Source of the DNA: Sphingomonas sp. UBA978
GTDB lineage: Bacteria; Pseudomonadota; Alphaproteobacteria; Sphingomonadales; Sphingomonadaceae
Direction: 5' to 3'
Length of the DNA: 64,000 nucleotides
Assembly: GCF_002292295.1 (NCBI RefSeq)
Contig: NZ_DBBS01000021.1
Span: 460,886 to 524,885, forward strand
Part shown: piece after piece, positions 61,701 to 64,000 of the stretch
How the letters are laid out: the number at the start of each line of letters is the position of its first letter
Position numbering within the stretch: the stretch's first letter is position 1
The notes under the pieces: model-generated
Databases searched by the model: none
Seen by the model: the letters and a program-made list of their open reading frames with translations, nothing else
Told to the model about the DNA's origin: nothing
Position numbers and translations under genes: made by a program

Positions 61701-62090
61701 CGCGAGGGCAAGGCGGTGTCGAGCGTCGTGTCGATGTTCGACGCGCACCAGTCCGCCGACCAGCCGCGACCGCATCCGGCCGCGCGCAAGGTGCTCAGCC
61801 TGCATCAGAACGACCTGCTCGCGATCGAACGCGACGGCGAGGCGCGGCGGCTGATGCGCGTCGTCAAGTTCGGGCAGAACGGGCAGATCACGCTCGCCGA
61901 GCCGCAGCAGGCGGGCGACCTCAAGCGTCGCGATGCCGCGTCGAACGACGACGATCCGTTCAAATATATCGCGCCGACCTGCGGCGGTCTGAAGAGCGCG
62001 CGGGCGCGGCAGGTGCGGGTCGACGAGCTCGGCCGCGTGCTCGATCCCGGGTTCCCGGCACGCACCGCCCGACGCGCGTCGCGGGGCTGA
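58728..62090 (+). CDS. cas9: Cas9 endonuclease, type II-C
   Basis: The 1120-residue protein matches type II-C size. RuvC-I is LGVDLGANSLGW (Asp13). The Arg-rich bridge helix is ARRDARAMRRRRDRFQQRQ. RuvC-II is EIAIELARE (Glu552). HNH is VEVDHILPFSATLDDSNGNK (His637, Asn in NGNK). RuvC-III is HHAIDAAVV (His785, Asp788). All catalytic residues are kept, so it should be active. The C-terminal PAM-interacting region (about 850-1120) ends in a basic tail. ATG 58728 has GGGGG ten bases upstream; the frame upstream is shadow. cas1 follows after 11 bp. Confidence 0.97.
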   Translation: MGQDNRPWRLGVDLGANSLGWVAIELDAPVDGKPVSILAAGSRIFSSGANGAGRDAKSGESLAVARRDARAMRRRRDRFQQRQRGLLKYLVADGLFPAEEEERKALAALDPYALRARALDEALTLPELGRALFHLNQRRGFKSNRKADRKADDDAGKIAVGIDRTREAIAEAEEKAGAEPGSWTYGKWLHERRASASDANAIPSVRTRLRPETGEGAKGDGYDFYPGRALIAEEFDAIWQAQAPHHPDVLTDQVYARLHEIVFDQRPLKAPQIGMCTLIAGDRRLPKAHPLFQRRRLLEEINALMIVRPGEVAQRLTREERDRLYLKLKDKAKVTFLSLRKELKLDPDARFNKESENRPDLKGDEVAAVMQAKTRFGTRWLHLSVEEQWAVIEAREQVESDAEDATFREWLAATYDLTPEQARAIANAPRPQGYGRFGQTATERLIDALRDGERDGRVLVYSEAVAEAGLGHHSDHRTGEVFEDGQGRPQLPYYGVALERHIMPGTGDPTDPEEMRIGRLTNPTVHIGLNQLRRVVNRLIRAYGPPAEIAIELARELKLTDDDKQRQNRENNTNRIASERRSEKLIAIGQPDTGGNRALLKLWEELNADNVLDRRCVYSGVRISIDMLFSAAVEVDHILPFSATLDDSNGNKILCTREANRDKRKRSPYQAWGHTDRWDAIAARAAQLPRNKRWRFEPDAMEKFADASGFQARHLVDTQYLARLSREYLATLYPGKGEGSGHVWVSPGRLTEMVRRKLGLNDLLPDHNYAGGADQAKNRRDHRHHAIDAAVVAIVDRGLLNEMSRVSGQLGAEGRERIEVPLPWPSFRDDLRDAINAITVSHRTDHGTVSKAGLAKGKDATAGRLHNDTAYGLTGETDAKGNSIVVRRVPLASFKKLADLDRIRDTDLRAALYRQLEGLEGKAFERALAEFPDRDWHPYGRIRRVRVVEPLAVIPIRDRNGHIYKGYKGDSNYRYDVWELPDGKWVTSWKDREGKAVSSVVSMFDAHQSADQPRPHPAARKVLSLHQNDLLAIERDGEARRLMRVVKFGQNGQITLAEPQQAGDLKRRDAASNDDDPFKYIAPTCGGLKSARARQVRVDELGRVLDPGFPARTARRASRG

Positions 62091-62101
62091 CGGGCCGGGG
62101 A

Positions 62102-63028
62102 ATGGAGCGGATCGTCGATATCGCCACCGACGGCCGCCATCTCTCCGCGCACCGCGGCTTCCTGATCGTGTCGGACAAACGCGTCGAGGTCGGCCGCATC
62201 CCGCTCGACGATATCGCCGCGATAATCGTGAATGCCCACGGCATCACCTGGTCCACCAACGTCGTCGTTGCGCTGGCGCAGCGCGGGGCGGTGATGCTGC
62301 TGTGCGGCTCCAATCACGCGCCGGTGGCGGTGTGCCTGCCGCTCGACGGCCATCACGCGCAGAACAGCCGGATGCGTGCGCAATGGGAGGCGGGGCGGCC
62401 GCTGTCCAAGCAATTGTGGCGACGGATCGTCATCGCCAAGATCCGCTGGCAGGCGGCGGCGCTGGAGGCGAACGGCGTATCCGCGACCGCCTTCGACTTT
62501 CTCGCGCGGCGTGTCGGATCGGGCGATCCCGACAATGTCGAGGCGCAGGCGGCGCGGCGGTATTGGCCGTTGCTGATGGGCGAGGGGTTTCGCCGCGATC
62601 GCGATGCGGACGACGTCAATGCCCTCCTCAATTACGGTTATACGGTGCTGCGTTCGCTGTGCGCACGGGCGGTGGTCGCGTCCGGGCTGCATCCGTCGAT
62701 CGGCGTCCACCATGCCAACCGTACGAACCCATTCGCACTGGCCGACGACCTGATCGAGCCGTTCCGGGCGCTGGTCGACCTGCTCGCGGTGCGGCTGGTG
62801 GCGCGGGGTGTGACGACGCTGACCCCCGCGGCGAAGCACGCCTTCGCCGGGTTGATCGCGCTCGATTTGCCCGGGACGGATGGGACGACCACGGTTGCAG
62901 GCGCCGCCAACCGCGCGGCGCAAAGCCTCGCGCGTGCGTTCCAGAGTGGGCAGGCGGCCGACATCGTGCTGCCCGTCCCCCCGTCCGCGCTGGAACTGGC
63001 CGGGCTCGATACATTGATCGCGGCGTGA
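62102..63028 (+). CDS. cas1: Cas1 integrase, type II-C
   Basis: The 308-residue protein has an N-terminal beta domain (RHLSAHRGFLIVSDKRVEVGRIPLDD) and a helical catalytic domain. The metal residues are Glu147 (NVEAQAARRYW), His203/His204 (GVHHANRTNPF) and Asp215/216 (LADDLIEPFR). Cas1 joins new spacers at the leader-end repeat together with Cas2. ATG 62102 follows GGGGA. Its stop overlaps the cas2 start (GTGA). Confidence 0.95.
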   Translation: MERIVDIATDGRHLSAHRGFLIVSDKRVEVGRIPLDDIAAIIVNAHGITWSTNVVVALAQRGAVMLLCGSNHAPVAVCLPLDGHHAQNSRMRAQWEAGRPLSKQLWRRIVIAKIRWQAAALEANGVSATAFDFLARRVGSGDPDNVEAQAARRYWPLLMGEGFRRDRDADDVNALLNYGYTVLRSLCARAVVASGLHPSIGVHHANRTNPFALADDLIEPFRALVDLLAVRLVARGVTTLTPAAKHAFAGLIALDLPGTDGTTTVAGAANRAAQSLARAFQSGQAADIVLPVPPSALELAGLDTLIAA

Positions 63029-63363
63029 CCGCGATCCAGCTCAGCGGATATCGCCTGATGTGGATCTTCGTGATGTTCGACCTGCCGGTGACCACGAAGG
63101 ACCAGGCCCGCGCCGCCACCAAGTTTCGCGAATTCCTGCTCGACGAGGGGTTCGAGAAGAGCCAGTTCTCCGTCTACGCGCGCTTCTGCAACGGCAAGGA
63201 GCAGTTCGAGACGTATATGCGGCGGGTGGAATCGCATCTGCCCGATCGGGGCGAGGTGCACATCCTCAGTTTCACCGACCGGCAGTATGAGAATATCGTC
63301 CGCTTCTCGGGGCAGAGCCGCCGCAGGCCGCGGACGAATCCCGGCCAGCTGGCGCTATTTTGA
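63025..63363 (+). CDS. cas2: Cas2, type II-C
   Basis: The 112-residue ferredoxin-fold protein has LSGYRLMWIFVMFDLPVTT (conserved Asp in MFDLP), FSVYARFC, and GEVHILSFTDRQYENIVRF. I start it at GTG 63025, which overlaps the cas1 stop and keeps the LSGYR block found in II-C Cas2 proteins; ATG 63058 would drop it. No csn2 or cas4 follows, which rules out types II-A and II-B. Confidence 0.93.
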   Translation: MTAIQLSGYRLMWIFVMFDLPVTTKDQARAATKFREFLLDEGFEKSQFSVYARFCNGKEQFETYMRRVESHLPDRGEVHILSFTDRQYENIVRFSGQSRRRPRTNPGQLALF

Positions 63364-63395
63364 TGGATGCGGGGTGTTTTTTGGATTGGCGATCG

Positions 63396-63430
63396 GCCGC
63401 TATCGTGTTGAAGATCAATACGATAGCGGC
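63396..63430. other. Hairpin between cas2 and the array
   Basis: GCCGCTATCGT (63396-63406) and its reverse complement (63420-63430) form an 11-bp stem that extends to 14 with one G-U pair over a 7-base loop. It lies six bases from the first visible repeat. It has no T tract on either strand. It may stop or stabilise the crRNA precursor made from the minus strand. Confidence 0.6.
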
Positions 63431-63436
63431 TGATGC

Positions 63437-64000
63437 ACTATAGCCGCTCAGAGATCGCGGTCTAGCGGCAACAGCTTCTGCGCGCCCTTCCACTTACGGG
63501 GCACTATAGCCGCTCAGAGATCGCGGTCTAGCGGCAACTGCCCGTTCCATCCGGCCCGCGCCACGCGACTATAGCCGCTCAGAGATCGCGGTCTAGCGGC
63601 AACTCAATCGCCGCTCGTTGTTGAGCTTGTGGTACTATAGCCGCTCAGAGATCGCGGTCTAGCGGCAACTGATCTGATACCGGCCAACGGACGCCGACAA
63701 CTATAGCCGCTCAGAGATCGCGGTCTAGCGGCAACGCTACGACCGTTACGGCGCTCCCAAGGACCACTATAGCCGCTCAGAGATCGCGGTCTAGCGGCAA
63801 CTCGTGGCTGGAGCCGTATGTCTATATCCAGCACTATAGCCGCTCAGAGATCGCGGTCTAGCGGCAACGATCGCACGCCTCGGCGAGGTGTTCGAGCAAC
63901 TATAGCCGCTCAGAGATCGCGGTCTAGCGGCAACTGGGCGGGTTGCAGCACGAGGACGTGACGGACTATAGCCGCTCAGAGATCGCGGTCTAGCGGCAAC
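63437..64000 (-). CRISPR. CRISPR array, nine identical 36-bp repeats, runs off the window
   Basis: Repeats start at 63437, 63503, 63568, 63634, 63700, 63766, 63833, 63899 and 63965, all 36 bp and identical. The plus strand of each begins ACTATAGCCG and ends AGCGGCAAC. The eight spacers are 29-31 bp, mostly 30. The last repeat ends exactly at base 64000, so the array continues. The tracrRNA anti-repeat shows that crRNAs come from the minus strand. Each minus-strand repeat ends in TATAGT, a -10-like box, as in Neisseria II-C arrays where every repeat carries its own promoter. The leader is then beyond the window. Confidence 0.97.

Noticed and set aside
58779..61805. A 1008-codon open frame antisense to cas9
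   Set aside because: cas9 has all its motifs on the other strand; the antisense translation is low-complexity.
62102..63363. Type II-A or II-B assignment
   Set aside because: No csn2 or cas4 follows cas2 before the array, and Cas9 length and order fit type II-C.
63604..63834. Open frame inside the CRISPR array with a repeated peptide
   Set aside because: The repeated peptide is the translation of the CRISPR repeat.
63437..64000. Array transcribed on the plus strand from a leader next to cas2
   Set aside because: The tracrRNA anti-repeat is complementary to minus-strand transcripts, and the 73-bp gap after cas2 lacks an AT-rich leader.

Overview
The window is high-GC DNA (roughly two thirds G+C by eye) with densely packed genes, many of them coupled by ATGA or GTGA overlaps. 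The gene set (TonB receptors next to pectin enzymes, a MucR-type regulator, a class II DAHP synthase, a SWIB-domain protein, a type II-C Cas9) points to an alphaproteobacterium of the Sphingomonas type. This assignment rests on gene content and style only; there is no rRNA in the window. I see no insertion sequence, prophage or plasmid backbone.

Layout. 1-5258: the tail of a GntR/FCD regulator, a TetR gene with a PaaI-type thioesterase, and a divergent operon of SDR, Old Yellow Enzyme, quinone-oxidoreductase and alpha/beta-hydrolase genes controlled by two TetR-like operator copies. 5274-16386: a pectin-use locus with oligogalacturonate lyase, a putative six-hairpin glycosidase, a TonB receptor, a GH105-DUF4861 fusion, a PL10 pectate lyase and a GntR/FCD regulator; three matching operator-like sites tie it into one regulon. 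16399-25888: LysR, aldo/keto reductase, a stand-alone MreB, a DUF3617 protein, a secreted S1 protease, a CPA1 antiporter, a siderophore-type TonB receptor and a SWIB protein.

25977-44353: a three-gene type I secretion system faces an eight-gene operon that is a rearranged Pel exopolysaccharide locus (pelG, a PelA-like hydrolase, a split pelB, pelD, pelE, pelF). Its first gene encodes a very large RTX protein carrying a PelA-like deacetylase region. My reading is that PelA has been split, and that its deacetylase half leaves the cell through the type I system next door. A MucR-family regulator lies just beyond. This is the most unusual system in the window.

44672-58118: nhaA, uxuA, a glpK / glpD-glpR unit with candidate GlpR operators, two small unknown genes, tRNA-Glu(CTC), DAHP synthase, an M48-type PDZ peptidase, a 2-hydroxyacid dehydrogenase, cysS and a lipoprotein-like intradiol dioxygenase.

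58518-64000: a complete type II-C CRISPR-Cas locus. It has a tracrRNA on the minus strand, then cas9, cas1 and cas2 on the plus strand, then an array of nine identical 36-bp repeats that runs off the window. The anti-repeat and a TATAGT box at the repeat end both indicate that crRNAs are made from the minus strand. Four long imperfect or perfect palindromic elements lie in intergenic gaps (18423, 30750, 46078, 58311).
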